DNA from: a virus
IMG/VR virus record: IMGVR_UViG_3300027573_000099
Coordinates: 1 to 27,036 of that record
Strand: one strand, 5' to 3'
DNA length: 27,036 bases
The notes under the pieces are model-generated. The model was not told the DNA's origin. It saw only the letters and a list, made by a program, of their open reading frames with translations, and ran no database searches. The translations under genes and the position numbers were made by a program. Below are positions 12,835-20,310 of this stretch, piece by piece. Positions within the stretch are counted from its first letter, which is position 1. Every line of letters starts with the position of its first letter.

Positions 12835-12880
12835 GTGAATAACTCAAGCGCACGGCTCGCGTGCGCTTTTTGATATTCAC
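12835..12880 (+). repeat. Intercistronic two-stem hairpin, GTGAATA class
   Basis: Outer GTGAATA (12835-12841) and TATTCAC (12874-12880); inner AAGCGCAC/GTGCGCTT with loop GGCTCGC, the reverse complement of the loop at 9834-9879 with unchanged flanks. Confidence 0.85.
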
Positions 12881-12897
12881 CAACTGAGGAAAAGACA

Positions 12898-13095
12898 ATG
12901 ATTGAGCAAAGCGACCGACCACCGATAGTGGACGACAAGCACCTGACCTATCTGGACGGACTGCGTGCATCAGGCATCACCAATATGTTCGGTGCATCGC
13001 CGTACCTAACCAGAGCCTTCAAACTGACATCGCCTCAAGCACGCGAGGTGCTTCTGTATTGGATGCAGTCGTTCGAGAAACGGCACAAGCAGTGA
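12898..13095 (+). CDS. Small conserved-type phage protein (TNMFGA..YL motif)
   Basis: This 65-residue protein has YLDGLRASGITNMFGASPYLTRAF...AREVLLYWMQSF. The pattern 'YLD.LR.SG.TNMFGA.PYL...F.L....A..VL..WM.SF' is one I recall from many phage hypothetical proteins. Helical, no catalytic residues. Function unknown. Confidence 0.8.
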   Translation: MIEQSDRPPIVDDKHLTYLDGLRASGITNMFGASPYLTRAFKLTSPQAREVLLYWMQSFEKRHKQ

Positions 13096-13138
13096 ATAAC
13101 TCAGGCACACGCGCGCGCGTGTGCCTTTTGATATTCAC
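13092..13138 (+). repeat. Intercistronic two-stem hairpin, GTGAATA class
   Basis: Outer GTGAATA (13092-13098, with stop TGA) and TATTCAC (13132-13138). The inner 22 bases form a perfect palindrome starting GGCACACGCG. ACAACTGAGGA follows. Last clear copy of the array. Confidence 0.85.
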
Positions 13139-13157
13139 CACAACTGAGGATTCAGAA

Positions 13158-13481
13158 ATGAAAGTAACACTTACGATAGAAGTTAATTCGCTCATGGACG
13201 CCGCACTGATCGACGAGTTCGTCGTGCGGGAAAAGATGCAAGCCAATGTAACCATGACGACCACGCCGAATGGGCAGCAGTCACGAGGCAAGCGCAAGGC
13301 TCGCGTGATTATATCGCGTTCGCTGTTTTCGCAGATTGCGGCGGTACGCAACGAAGGTCTGTCCCATGACGAAGTAGCAAAGCGGTTCGGTGTATCGCAC
13401 GCAACGGTCGGCCGAATTTTCAATGGCAAGCATGTGCTGCAAAAGAAGGCGGCGAAGGTCGCGGCGGCGAAAAAGAAGTAG
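13158..13481 (+). CDS. Helix-turn-helix DNA-binding protein
   Basis: Start at 13158 (MKVTLTIEVNSLMDAALIDEF) follows CAACTGAGGATTCAGAA; the frame from 13059 overlaps the previous gene. The 107-residue protein has a helix-turn-helix near 65-90 (AVRNEGLSHDEVAKRFGVSH then ATVGRIFNGKHV), of the resolvase/Hin or HTH_23 type, and an alanine/lysine tail that may contact DNA. No recombinase catalytic domain is present. Being last in the hairpin array, it is a candidate regulator of this block. Confidence 0.75.
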   Translation: MKVTLTIEVNSLMDAALIDEFVVREKMQANVTMTTTPNGQQSRGKRKARVIISRSLFSQIAAVRNEGLSHDEVAKRFGVSHATVGRIFNGKHVLQKKAAKVAAAKKK

Positions 13482-13491
13482 GAGAAAACGA

Positions 13492-13587
13492 ATGGACAAT
13501 CTGTTTGGATTTTTACTGGTGGCGGCGCTCGCGTGTGGAGCGTTCGTTTGGATGGGTTTGATTGTTGAATGGTGGCTGCGAAAATGA
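13492..13587 (+). CDS. Very small single-span membrane protein (31 aa)
   Basis: ATG at 13492 follows GGAG with good spacing. The 31-residue product (MDNLFGFLLVAALACGAFVW...) is almost entirely one hydrophobic helix with a WWLRK end. It overlaps the next gene by ATGA, which supports real translation. Small phage membrane peptides include lysis regulators, exclusion proteins and inhibitors of host membrane enzymes; none can be singled out. Confidence 0.6.
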   Translation: MDNLFGFLLVAALACGAFVWMGLIVEWWLRK

Positions 13588-13751
13588 AAGACACACCGGG
13601 CGGTGCCCTGTCGGATATGCGCCGACGCGTCAGGCACAAGTGCGCGTGGTGCAAGACATCATTCGTGGCAGTCAAGAGCGCGGTCTACTGCAGCAACTCG
13701 TGCCGACAGAAAGCGAAGTACGCGAGGAAGAAACAACAACAGGAGAATTGA
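13584..13751 (+). CDS. Small zinc-ribbon protein
   Basis: From the ATG in the ATGA overlap (13584), 55 residues: MKDTPGGALSDMRRRVRHKC. CAWC (about 20-23) and CSNSC (about 37-41) form a zinc ribbon, followed by a basic RQKAKYARKK tail. This C..C...YCS..CR..A...R form is common in phage and bacterial small zinc fingers that may bind nucleic acid. Exact role unknown. Confidence 0.7.
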   Translation: MKDTPGGALSDMRRRVRHKCAWCKTSFVAVKSAVYCSNSCRQKAKYARKKQQQEN

Positions 13752-13763
13752 GGTTCTAACTAC

Positions 13764-13783
13764 GAGCGCCCTGCGGGGCGCTC
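13764..13783 (+). repeat. Simple intercistronic hairpin
   Basis: GAGCGCCC (13764-13771), loop TGCG, GGGCGCTC (13776-13783). It sits in the same position as the array hairpins but lacks their outer stem. No T run follows, so termination is uncertain. Confidence 0.6.
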
Positions 13784-13823
13784 ACTGGTAGGACTTTCCT
13801 GCCGTTTACTGAGGGAGAAAACT

Positions 13824-14168
13824 ATGTACGTTTATATCAAGACCGAGCCGGGAGTGTGGACGGTCGGCTACACCAAGCCAAACGGCGACTGGGACGCGGA
13901 GTCGGATCACAACAGCAGAGAGGTCGCGGCGAGTCGTTGCAACTACCTGAACGGCAATCATGCGGCTGTCGATCCAGACGCGGACGTGATCGGACGAATA
14001 CTCGACACCGATCTCAAGTCGGTGCAACTGCAACTGGAACACGAGCGGATTAAGAACGAACGCTTACGAGAAAAGAATGCGGAACTGCGCGAAGCATTAC
14101 TCGCAATCAAGGACGCGTTCCTGATCGTATCGCGTGAACGCGAGCAGACTGAAGGAGACGCATCATGA
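13824..14168 (+). CDS. Hypothetical coiled-coil protein
   Basis: This 114-residue protein has a beta-rich start (MYVYIKTEPGVWTVGYTKPN) of a type seen in phage hypothetical proteins, and a long coiled coil (VQLQLEHERIKNERLREKNA, continuing to about residue 95). GGGAG precedes the ATG. It overlaps the next gene by ATGA. Function unknown. Confidence 0.7.
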   Translation: MYVYIKTEPGVWTVGYTKPNGDWDAESDHNSREVAASRCNYLNGNHAAVDPDADVIGRILDTDLKSVQLQLEHERIKNERLREKNAELREALLAIKDAFLIVSREREQTEGDAS

Positions 14169-14353
14169 GTGGTGCAGCCTGCACGCATACCTATGAAAAT
14201 TCGTGGTGGGAATATGATGCGCGAGGCATCGCGCTAGCGCGGGTGTGCGAGAACTGCAAGACGGCAACGTTGGCGAAGTATCGCCCGGAAGTATTGACGG
14301 ACGGCGACTACGAATGCGACGAACCGATTGAGCCAGAGGACGAACTGTACTAG
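14165..14353 (+). CDS. Conserved-type small zinc-binding protein (YDARGI...KYRPEVL)
   Basis: This 62-residue protein has CTHTYENSWWEYDARGIALA, then RVCENCKTATLAKYRPEVLT. I recall the combination H....W..YDARGI.L..VC..C......YRPEVL...Y..DE.IEP as a widespread phage and bacterial hypothetical family. The CxxC plus an upstream Cys/His probably bind zinc. Starts in an ATGA overlap with the preceding gene; stop is TAG. Confidence 0.75.
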   Translation: MSGAACTHTYENSWWEYDARGIALARVCENCKTATLAKYRPEVLTDGDYECDEPIEPEDELY

Positions 14354-14362
14354 TGCAACCCT

Positions 14363-14385
14363 GATGCCCGGTGAGAGCGGGCATC
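14363..14385 (+). repeat. Simple intercistronic hairpin
   Basis: GATGCCCG (14363-14370) pairs with CGGGCATC (14378-14385) around a 7-nt loop. ACTGAGGAG follows before the next ATG, echoing the array format. No T run. Confidence 0.6.
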
Positions 14386-14420
14386 GTGGTCAGCATTGAC
14401 CGATACTGAGGAGAAAAGAA

Positions 14421-15071
14421 ATGGACAGGAAGTTGTTACTGAAGATGGCTGGCTCGTTCGTGGCAGTCATGCTGATGGTGTTCGTTACCATCCGCTTGAT
14501 TGATCGGGAGCAAGCGCAGCAGGTGTCGCAACTGGACGCGATTGTCGAAGCGGGATTCAGAACCGACAGTCAAACCAAGCGACAACTGCCGAGCATCGAA
14601 TTGCCGGTTGTAGGCAGGCCGGTGAGTGACTTCCAATTACCCGCAAGCGACCACGCGTACTCGGTCTATTCAGACGACGAGTTGCGTGCTATGTCGGTCA
14701 GCGATCCGGACGCCGCTGTGCTTCTTGCACGGCGCACGGACAACGACGACGCTGCCGAGTTGCTTTACGAACGCGCGGTGGCGTTGAGCGGCAGCCCGGA
14801 CCCATTGTTCGAGTGGCTGTTCAACAGGCACAGCCGCGCGGGCGCGCGCACGGGCGGGGAACTCGAAAGTCTTGAGAGCACAGAAACGGCCTACGAGATC
14901 GCGCTGACGACTTCGAAGATCGTTGACTGGCCGGACGGCGTGCAACGCTATGCCAACGAGTTGCTTGCAGAGGGCGTAGACCTTGCGCCGATCAAGCAGC
15001 GAGCAGACAGGCGCTTTGATCGATTGACACGGGAGCGGCAAGCATTGCTTGGCGAAGGGTGGCAGTCATGA
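14421..15071 (+). CDS. Membrane-anchored hypothetical protein
   Basis: This 216-residue protein has one N-terminal membrane segment (residues about 8-26, KMAGSFVAVMLMVFVTIRLI); the positive N-terminus suggests the rest is periplasmic. The body is helical and repeat-like (DDELRAMSVSDPDAAVLLAR, AAELLYERAVALSGSPDPLF), reminiscent of Sel1/TPR-type repeats, which bind proteins. It overlaps the next, exported, protein by ATGA. Together they may act at the cell envelope, for example in superinfection exclusion. This is inference. Confidence 0.65.
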   Translation: MDRKLLLKMAGSFVAVMLMVFVTIRLIDREQAQQVSQLDAIVEAGFRTDSQTKRQLPSIELPVVGRPVSDFQLPASDHAYSVYSDDELRAMSVSDPDAAVLLARRTDNDDAAELLYERAVALSGSPDPLFEWLFNRHSRAGARTGGELESLESTETAYEIALTTSKIVDWPDGVQRYANELLAEGVDLAPIKQRADRRFDRLTRERQALLGEGWQS

Positions 15072-15724
15072 GAATCGTTGTCCTGATTGCACTACTCGTG
15101 CCTGCGTTCGCTTATGCGGCGTGCCCAATGGACACAACGGGAACGCAGCCGACCGACGACTATAGCGAGTATGGATTGACTGCGCAGGTTCCGTGTCGCA
15201 ACTGCCGCGAGATCAGCAAGTTTCCCGGTGACGTAGGGAACGCGGCATGGAACTATGTCATGGTCGGATCGGCAGCGGGAGTGTATGACAAGGAATACGG
15301 CATAGGATCTATCGGTTACAAACTCGGACCTGAATCCAGTTTCACCATTCGCGTCAAGAATGGTTTGGGTCAGACCGAGAACGTAACCATCATCACCGTA
15401 TTCAGAACGCTGAGCGTGTCAGGCGTCGCCGTGTCATTGCAAACGCGTACCAGCATCAAAGGCTGGCGCGTGTTCTCGGTGTCACCAAGCGGCGTGCCAA
15501 GCACTGCACCTTACGAATATCAGAAGATATTGGAATCGACTGCATTCAAAATTCCAAGCAGTGCGGGTGACGACGGCTACACGGCAGGCGAAGATTGTCT
15601 CAAGAATGACGGCACAGTCAGAACGAGTGGCGGTGGTTCAGACGGCGGTGGCGGTGGCGGTGGAATATCACCAAGCGCGCCTCGTTGCTATCGGGATCGC
15701 GGCGACCGCTATGTTTGCGACTAA
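15068..15724 (+). CDS. Exported hypothetical protein with signal peptide
   Basis: From the ATGA overlap at 15068, 218 residues. MRIVVLIALLVPAFAYA then ACPMDT is a textbook signal peptide with AYA-A cleavage. The mature part has CRNC and a beta-rich middle (SSFTIRVKNGLGQTENVTII). A low-complexity glycine linker (about 186-202) is followed by a small C-terminal piece ending CYRDRGDRYVCD, where two cysteines could form a disulfide. Likely periplasmic; function unknown. An in-frame GTG at 15059 is less likely than the coupled ATG. Confidence 0.7.
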   Translation: MRIVVLIALLVPAFAYAACPMDTTGTQPTDDYSEYGLTAQVPCRNCREISKFPGDVGNAAWNYVMVGSAAGVYDKEYGIGSIGYKLGPESSFTIRVKNGLGQTENVTIITVFRTLSVSGVAVSLQTRTSIKGWRVFSVSPSGVPSTAPYEYQKILESTAFKIPSSAGDDGYTAGEDCLKNDGTVRTSGGGSDGGGGGGGISPSAPRCYRDRGDRYVCD

Positions 15725-15752
15725 GTGATCGATTGAAGTACAGGAGACAGCA

Positions 15753-15872
15753 ATGATTCAGCGTGACAAGGACGACCTGCGCGCGATGCGTGGCATCCTG
15801 TTCAGCATAGTGGTTTCGGTAATGCTGTGGGGTGTGCTGATATTATTGTTTAGAATTATTTTTTATCACTGA
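15753..15872 (+). CDS. Very small membrane protein (39 aa)
   Basis: ATG at 15753 is preceded by CAGGAG at ideal spacing. The 39-residue product has a charged start (MIQRDKDDLRAMR) and one membrane helix (GILFSIVVSVMLWGVLILLF). It is the last rightward gene, and its 3' end overlaps the 3' end of the minus-strand gene by 17 nt. Position near the end of the tail operon is compatible with a lysis or exclusion role, but nothing proves it. Confidence 0.6.
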   Translation: MIQRDKDDLRAMRGILFSIVVSVMLWGVLILLFRIIFYH

Positions 15873-16128
15873 TACAACGTTGCTCGAATAAGCGCTCCAA
15901 TGCCGACGACTCGGCTTGGAGCGCTTTTTTTTTGGCTTCGGTTTCTGCGTTCGCTTCGTCCGCGTACAACTGCGTCAGACGCATTCCGTAGTACACGCAG
16001 ACGGCATCGCGGTGCGGCGTCACGCGAGTCGAGTATTCCACAGTGAACTTCTGATCGTGCCCGCACGCGACGACATAGCACGCGGCATTCGCCATGATAA
16101 GCAGACAGAGGATCGGAGCGCTGTGCAT
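15856..16128 (-). CDS. Small lipoprotein or secreted coiled-coil protein, possible spanin-like
   Basis: The 90-residue protein has a hydrophobic start and a possible lipobox (VVAC, cysteine about residue 22). ANAAC is an alternative cleavage site. The C-terminal half (ADEANAETEAKKKALQAESS) is a strong coiled coil. A small lipoprotein or exported coiled-coil protein after the last tail gene could be a spanin subunit or other lysis helper; it lacks the proline-rich look of Rz1. The rightward terminator at 15890-15933 is encoded inside this gene, and its T run reads as the KKK of the protein. Confidence 0.6.
   Translation of the reverse strand: MHSAPILCLLIMANAACYVVACGHDQKFTVEYSTRVTPHRDAVCVYYGMRLTQLYADEANAETEAKKKALQAESSALERLFEQRCISDKK
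15890..15933 (+). terminator. Rightward rho-independent terminator
   Basis: AAGCGCTCCAA (15890-15900) pairs with TTGGAGCGCTT (15916-15926), with inner GCCG/CGGC, then nine T residues (15925-15933). On the minus strand no T run follows, so it ends only rightward transcripts, just after the gene that stops at 15872. It lies inside the opposing CDS 15856-16128. Confidence 0.88.
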
Positions 16129-16146
16129 GTCATTACATCGCAGTCT

Positions 16147-18687
16147 CTATGTTCCAACCAGCCGAAGAATTTGAGAATTAATATGCGAACTGATCGCATG
16201 TGTTCCGTCGCATGTGAGTTCACCTGCGGTGAACGTTAGTCCTGATCCCGTTGGTACAGATTTCCACGCCCAATAGACTGCCCAAGATCTTTTGTTTGTT
16301 GTCACTGTATTCATAAACGCCAAGTTACCAATGGCGTCGAGTTGAGCATCATCGGTAACTTGAGTCCAGCCCGGCGCCGTCCCGGTAGTTGTTTGATAAC
16401 GCACGGCAATTAATAGATACAGCCATGAGCCAGTTGTTGCGGAGGTAAATTGTAAATATGGGAAGTAAGGTGCCGATGCGACAGTACCTTCCTGCAATGA
16501 GCCACCAGCATTTTGCGCGACAGGGTTGGTAACTGAAGCAGGATCGGTAAACGATGCCATCTGCGCGGCGCACGGATTTCCTGTTGACCATGACAGAGTA
16601 AAATCATCATTAGAGTCGTTGGTTGCTATGCGCGAAAATAATTTCGCGTGTGAAGTGGTAAGGAATGCGTTGTCGTGAAACTGTGTCCAGCCCGCAGGGG
16701 CTGACAAATCTTGCGCAAGACCGGTGTAGTACACGATCAACTGATTTCCGGCAGTGCGCGCCGGCAAGTCAAGCGCCACAGAGCCGCTCGACGATCCGGA
16801 GTTCGATGCCCAATTCCCTGCCTCTACTAACTCATACGCGAGTGGCGTGATGTATGTGGCCGAAATATCAAACGTCGCGCTGGATATAATGTTTGTCCCT
16901 GCATCGTCGTCGGCAATTTCAATGGTGATATTGAGTAGATCGGTGCCTGCTGTTGGACGATTGCAACTGAACTCCCTGTCCACATCGAGGAATTGCCAAG
17001 TATCGGCTGTGCCGACATCAAGTGTGCCGAAGTTGACAGTGCATCGCACCCATCGGTCGCCGAGTTCAGAACCGCGCCACTCGCCCTCTGGCACACCGGT
17101 CTGCGTCGGCACTCCAGCGGCATTCAAATAATACAAGCGACCATCGGCACCTACTACGATGCCTGAATAGCATGTCGCATTAATTCGCTCGTTGTGAAGT
17201 TCGGCGTTTGTCAAACCTGCTGCCTGATCGTTGAACACCAAGTCGCCGGTTGAAGTGCGCGTCACATAATCTTCGGGATCGTCCCAAACAGAATCGTCTT
17301 CCTGCACCATTACAAGATTGACGCCCTTGCCCTCCTTGTCGAGTGTCCACTCGGTTACAAAATACTTCTCTCCACTCAAGCCAAGTTCTTCGCAGTCAAG
17401 GTTCACTGTCGTTCCGGGCTGAACACGAAAGCACGACCAGTTGCCTTGAAAGTTTACGACCCGCTGCATCCGTGACTTACGCAATCGAATGATTGCGTTT
17501 CGCTGTGCCTCGTAGGAATTATTACAGGCGTTCTGATCGAACGTTTGATACTTGACCTCGTTGTCAGCGTCCTCGTATGTACTGTCTCGCTGCTCAGGAT
17601 AAGGGTTCGCAGTGTAGTTACGAGTCGGATCGACGAACTTGCCATTGATTCGGTTGTACCGATTCTCGCTAGGCGTCGATGCTTGAAACTGTAAAGAGCC
17701 GGAAAGATTCGCTTCGCTGAGTGTCACTGTTGCAGCAATCGGTGCACCCGCGAACATGCGCCACTTGCCCTGCGAGAAAACCATTCGACCAAGCATCGCG
17801 GTTTCCAGAATTTCTCTGACAGTTTCCCGACTCTGATCGGCGTAGAATGTGAAGTTGCAGGTGTACCGTTTCTGCGTACCGGACGGGACAGTAACCAGTT
17901 CGTCACATATGTCGGCCGCCGCCGCGACCAAATCCCAATCTATCCGCTCATGTGACTCGCCGTAACCAATGCGTCCCCATCGCATGAAATCTGCTAAACA
18001 CAACGCCGGGTTCTCTGTCCATTCCCAAGTTTCGTGATCTTCTATGTCGTGCGCTTCGCGCGGATCGTAGACCTTGCTCCCTTTAATGAGTGCTCGAAGA
18101 TTCTGTGGGATGCCTCCTTCAAACGCTTCGTTATTCGCAACCAATGACATTTTGGTATAGAACAATGACCAACTTCGACCCGTGTGGTCGGTCGTCCAGT
18201 TGTCCGGAAATTCGCTGAGCAAGTTAGCGATGGCGGTCTGCGTTGACGTACCTCTGCGCGTATCAATCTCTACTACGTCTGCGAATGGGCCGCCGGTAAC
18301 AAGTCCGGAGTCGCCAGTAATATGCGTTCCGATAACTATGTCTGTATCGTCAATTCGAAAGGCGACAAACGAATCAATCTCGCGCCCGGTAAGCGCCACC
18401 AACCTATGCAGATCATTGTTTCCCTCACCGCCTGTATTCGCGAACAGCAACGGGCCGCTCAACATGTCCTGCCCGTACACGAATGCTTGCGGTTGTACCG
18501 ACGAGCGAACGGTCAGCAACTTATCAGCGGCGGCTTGAGACAGGTCGATCTTCGGAGCCAGTGCTTTGGAAATCAGAGACAGTATCGCAATGCGTGCGAG
18601 ATTGACCGCGACGACATACGCGAGTGATGCGGTCGCAAGGCCAGTGCCAAAAAATACTGCGCCGAGGAACGCTAGTGCCGGTCCCAC
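16147..18687 (-). CDS. J-like tail tip / host-recognition protein
   Basis: The 846-residue protein starts at GTG 18687 in a 16-nt overlap with the upstream gene. Residues 10-45 form a hydrophobic stretch, then KIDLSQAAADKLLTVRSSVQ and LHRLVALTGREIDSF, characteristic of the tail-tip proteins (lambda J/TipJ class, Phage-tail_3 type). The middle holds the fibronectin- and insertion-domain region (NRINGKFVDPTRNYTANPY). The C-terminal ~300 residues are a glycine- and serine-rich beta region with a likely carbohydrate-binding fold. It is expected to form the tip of the tail and contact the host receptor. Its order after the NlpC-like gene matches lambda K-I-J. Confidence 0.8.
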   Translation of the reverse strand: MGPALAFLGAVFFGTGLATASLAYVVAVNLARIAILSLISKALAPKIDLSQAAADKLLTVRSSVQPQAFVYGQDMLSGPLLFANTGGEGNNDLHRLVALTGREIDSFVAFRIDDTDIVIGTHITGDSGLVTGGPFADVVEIDTRRGTSTQTAIANLLSEFPDNWTTDHTGRSWSLFYTKMSLVANNEAFEGGIPQNLRALIKGSKVYDPREAHDIEDHETWEWTENPALCLADFMRWGRIGYGESHERIDWDLVAAAADICDELVTVPSGTQKRYTCNFTFYADQSRETVREILETAMLGRMVFSQGKWRMFAGAPIAATVTLSEANLSGSLQFQASTPSENRYNRINGKFVDPTRNYTANPYPEQRDSTYEDADNEVKYQTFDQNACNNSYEAQRNAIIRLRKSRMQRVVNFQGNWSCFRVQPGTTVNLDCEELGLSGEKYFVTEWTLDKEGKGVNLVMVQEDDSVWDDPEDYVTRTSTGDLVFNDQAAGLTNAELHNERINATCYSGIVVGADGRLYYLNAAGVPTQTGVPEGEWRGSELGDRWVRCTVNFGTLDVGTADTWQFLDVDREFSCNRPTAGTDLLNITIEIADDDAGTNIISSATFDISATYITPLAYELVEAGNWASNSGSSSGSVALDLPARTAGNQLIVYYTGLAQDLSAPAGWTQFHDNAFLTTSHAKLFSRIATNDSNDDFTLSWSTGNPCAAQMASFTDPASVTNPVAQNAGGSLQEGTVASAPYFPYLQFTSATTGSWLYLLIAVRYQTTTGTAPGWTQVTDDAQLDAIGNLAFMNTVTTNKRSWAVYWAWKSVPTGSGLTFTAGELTCDGTHAISSHINSQILRLVGT

Positions 18688-19052
18688 TTGAACCCCTGAC
18701 CGCAGTGCTCGAATGGCACTCGGTAAATAGTGCGACGATATTTCACAGCAATATATTCCGGCATCATCAAGCCGACGAAAGAGTCAGTGAAATAAGCAAT
18801 GTCGCCGGGGATCAATTCACTACGCGGCACTGCCTCGCCGAGTACGCGCGCGAATGCGTCGTAGAGTCCGCCATCCTCGCGTAGTTGCGCCACCGCCGAA
18901 CGCCGGCACTGATAGCGCAGGCAATCGCGGAAGTCTCGGCCCCACCCGATGCGGATTGATTCGATCACGAAGCGCACGCAATCCAACTCACCGAGCACCG
19001 AAGGACGCGTAGAGACTTCGGAGAAGTACGAGCGCAGAGCAGTGACATTCAC
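18672..19052 (-). CDS. NlpC/P60-like (DUF6950-type) tail assembly protein
   Basis: The 126-residue protein starts at a GTG that overlaps the upstream stop (GTGA, 19052); the frame is open further, but coupling favours this start. LDCVRFVIESIRIGWGRDF has the Cys of papain-like NlpC folds, and PGDIAYF...MPEYIAVKYRR carries the following strand of the family I know as DUF6950. In lambda-like tails this position is gpK, a peptidoglycan peptidase or its inactive relative. The His expected after GDI is not evident, so activity is uncertain. Confidence 0.65.
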   Translation of the reverse strand: MNVTALRSYFSEVSTRPSVLGELDCVRFVIESIRIGWGRDFRDCLRYQCRRSAVAQLREDGGLYDAFARVLGEAVPRSELIPGDIAYFTDSFVGLMMPEYIAVKYRRTIYRVPFEHCGQGFKWDRH

Positions 19053-19678
19053 GCGCGCGGAACCGAAAAGTTCAATCGACCGGGACTGCCTTGCACCTGC
19101 TCGCCACCCCATTTGATCTGCAAGTCGGCCATGCGAAAAACATATTCAGCGATCAAATCTCCGGAGTCGGTGATCTGTTTGTCCTCATCAGTAAATCGGA
19201 TGTCCGATCTGCCGCGACCATTCGTGCCACGCGACTCACAGATCATTGTCAGTTCAGCCGTATGCTGTCCGAGTGAAATAATTACATGATCCATGTAACC
19301 GGACCACACGATTACCGGATCATCAATCAATACGCCATTCACATCGTCGAAGCCGAACATCAGTTCAATATCTCGACGGTGGTAGTCGTCAGTCTTCGCA
19401 TCCTCGATTAGTGCAGGATCAACACCAGTCAGCGACAAACTCACACCATTCGGCGCAAGACTGATCGACTCCTTGATGTCTCCCGTTATGCCTCCAAAGT
19501 CTCCGACACCCGAGTAGGTTTCGCTTCCGTAGATCGGATGCACCGCAATGCGCGGGCCGATCTCAGTGTGAAAGCGTTTCACACCTGACGCGAAGTCCAA
19601 TCGCGCAAACAATATCGGGCGAATGACTGCCGAGTTAAGGGCATTGATATTGTCGATTGAAATATCGCGCGTAGTCAT
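19049..19678 (-). CDS. Distal minor tail protein, DUF2163-like
   Basis: This 209-residue protein (MTTRDISIDNINALNSAVIR) has features of the tail-hub protein family (DUF2163 / phage BR0599-like): LFARLDFASGVKRFHTEIG at the start, ITGDIKESISLAPNGVSLSL, and RDIELMFGFDDVNGVLIDD...WSGYMDHV. It corresponds in position to lambda L. It starts in an ATGA overlap with the preceding gene. Assembles at the tail tip. Confidence 0.7.
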   Translation of the reverse strand: MTTRDISIDNINALNSAVIRPILFARLDFASGVKRFHTEIGPRIAVHPIYGSETYSGVGDFGGITGDIKESISLAPNGVSLSLTGVDPALIEDAKTDDYHRRDIELMFGFDDVNGVLIDDPVIVWSGYMDHVIISLGQHTAELTMICESRGTNGRGRSDIRFTDEDKQITDSGDLIAEYVFRMADLQIKWGGEQVQGSPGRLNFSVPRA

Positions 19679-20310
19679 TGCGTTGCAAACACGTCTTCGA
19701 TCATCGACAGCGTAACCGACGACAAGGCGTCACCGTTCTTCCAGTTGCGCGAGGTCCAGCCGTTCACCGGGTTTTCCAATACGAACACGCCGACTGGAAT
19801 GTTCTGCGGCTCGACGTACACAGTGGCACCGTTCGCGGGCGAGGCGCGCAGGCGCGGCTCGAACGTTACCGTGACCAAGCCGGATCCATTGCTCGACGCA
19901 TTCGCCGTGACCATTTTCAATTCGTGATCGCCGTTCACCACCACCGAGAAGTAGTCGCCGAGCATCAGCCAGTTCGTGACGGTCGGAGTTGCCCCGGACA
20001 GGTTCAGCGTATTGCCGACCTGACTCGCGCCTGCGACTACGGGCGTGCCCCCGCCCGCGCCCCTGCGCGGGTTATCGTACACGGGCACGCGCAGGCGATG
20101 CGCCTGCCCGCGCACGGCTGCGATGATGCCAAGCATCACTGCGCGATCTTCCTCAACCAGTGCATCGAAGCCGTACACTAGTTTCCACTTGTAGCCCTGT
20201 CGATCTAACGTCTGTGCGCTCGCGATCAGAGGCGACGCATATAGCGCAGTGTTTGCAATCAGTGACACCTGAACGCTCGTCGGGCATTGCGTTAGATTAA
20301 AGGTCGTCAT
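19675..20310 (-). CDS. Distal tail protein, lambda M-like position
   Basis: The 211-residue protein (MTTFNLTQCPTSVQVSLIAN) has an N-terminal beta domain (LDRQGYKWKLVYGFDALVEE), then RVPVYDNPRRGAGGGTPVVAG, and a C-terminal beta part with VVNGDHELKMVTANASS. It falls between tape measure and the L-like gene, the place of lambda M. Overlaps the tape measure stop (ATGA). No direct family signature seen, so this is assigned by context. Confidence 0.65.
   Translation of the reverse strand: MTTFNLTQCPTSVQVSLIANTALYASPLIASAQTLDRQGYKWKLVYGFDALVEEDRAVMLGIIAAVRGQAHRLRVPVYDNPRRGAGGGTPVVAGASQVGNTLNLSGATPTVTNWLMLGDYFSVVVNGDHELKMVTANASSNGSGLVTVTFEPRLRASPANGATVYVEPQNIPVGVFVLENPVNGWTSRNWKNGDALSSVTLSMIEDVFATQ

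Noticed and set aside
7014-13138. CRISPR array
   Set aside because: The repeats are hairpins separated by genes of variable size, not short spacers, and stems vary with compensating changes.
7014-13138. All array hairpins as ordinary rho-independent terminators
   Set aside because: Only one to five T residues follow the inner stem, they pair into an outer stem, and no promoter is visible before each gene; complete termination at each would silence the block.
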